From the NCBI GenBank assembly GCA_018812385.1, contig JAHJDU010000243.1, forward strand, positions 1-5,653: a stretch of 5,653 nt of DNA, in the 5' to 3' direction. The notes beneath the pieces are model-generated. The model was not told where the DNA came from. It made no database searches and saw only the letters and a program-made list of their open reading frames with translations. Shown here piece by piece: positions 5,624 to 5,653 of the stretch. The translations under genes and the position numbers were made by a program. The stretch is from Pseudomonadota bacterium (lineage in GTDB: Bacteria; Desulfobacterota; Desulfobacteria; Desulfobacterales; Desulfobacteraceae). The first letter of the stretch is position 1. Each line of letters starts with the position of its first letter.

Positions 5624-5653
5624 AAATTATATCAGTTAAATAATATGTAACAC

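Noticed and set aside
5626..5631. TATAAT preceded by TG (extended -10 look) upstream of the MIO enzyme on the minus strand
   Set aside because: A start 6-7 nt downstream would fall inside the SD (5623-5618) and remove it from the RNA. The -35 position would be at or beyond the window edge, so it cannot be judged.

Overview
All supported genes lie on the minus strand, so the window reads from right to left. It holds four complete genes and the start of a fifth: an MIO-type aromatic amino acid aminomutase/ammonia-lyase (5611-3989), a class III PLP aminotransferase (3798-2443), an Lrp/AsnC regulator (2434-1952), a beta-keto acid cleavage enzyme (BKACE, DUF849; 1913-978), and an ANL-family acyl-CoA ligase that runs off the left edge (889-1). 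Base composition is moderately AT-rich. Codon use and Shine-Dalgarno sites look like an ordinary bacterial chromosome. The gene set would fit an anaerobic, aromatic-degrading Desulfobacterota-type organism, but that host assignment is a weak inference with no marker gene behind it.

The first four genes look like one catabolic operon. The gaps are 8 bp (aminotransferase to regulator) and 38 bp (regulator to BKACE). The 190-bp gap between the lyase/mutase and the aminotransferase is explained by a 160-bp MITE-like insertion (3821-3980). It has 19-bp imperfect terminal inverted repeats and abuts an 8-bp near-perfect target duplication. Removing it leaves an ancestral gap of about 22 bp. A weak AU-rich hairpin followed by eight U overlaps the BKACE stop. 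The ligase then has a consensus -10 box, a strong SD and a TTG start, so it may be transcribed partly on its own.

Taken together the enzymes suggest a route that I do not recognise as described. The mutase (TSG-type MIO triad, YGVNTS motif, no selectivity histidine, close to Pantoea phenylalanine aminomutase) would turn L-phenylalanine or a similar amino acid into its beta-isomer. The aminotransferase (PGGxTR arginine as in beta-phenylalanine transaminases) would make the beta-keto acid, for example benzoylacetate. BKACE would use acetyl-CoA to release acetoacetate and an aryl-CoA such as benzoyl-CoA, which can enter the benzoyl-CoA pathway. The ligase could activate acetoacetate or an aryl acid. 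The Lrp-type protein would sense the amino acid. Family membership is read from the sequence; the joined pathway and the exact substrate are inference.
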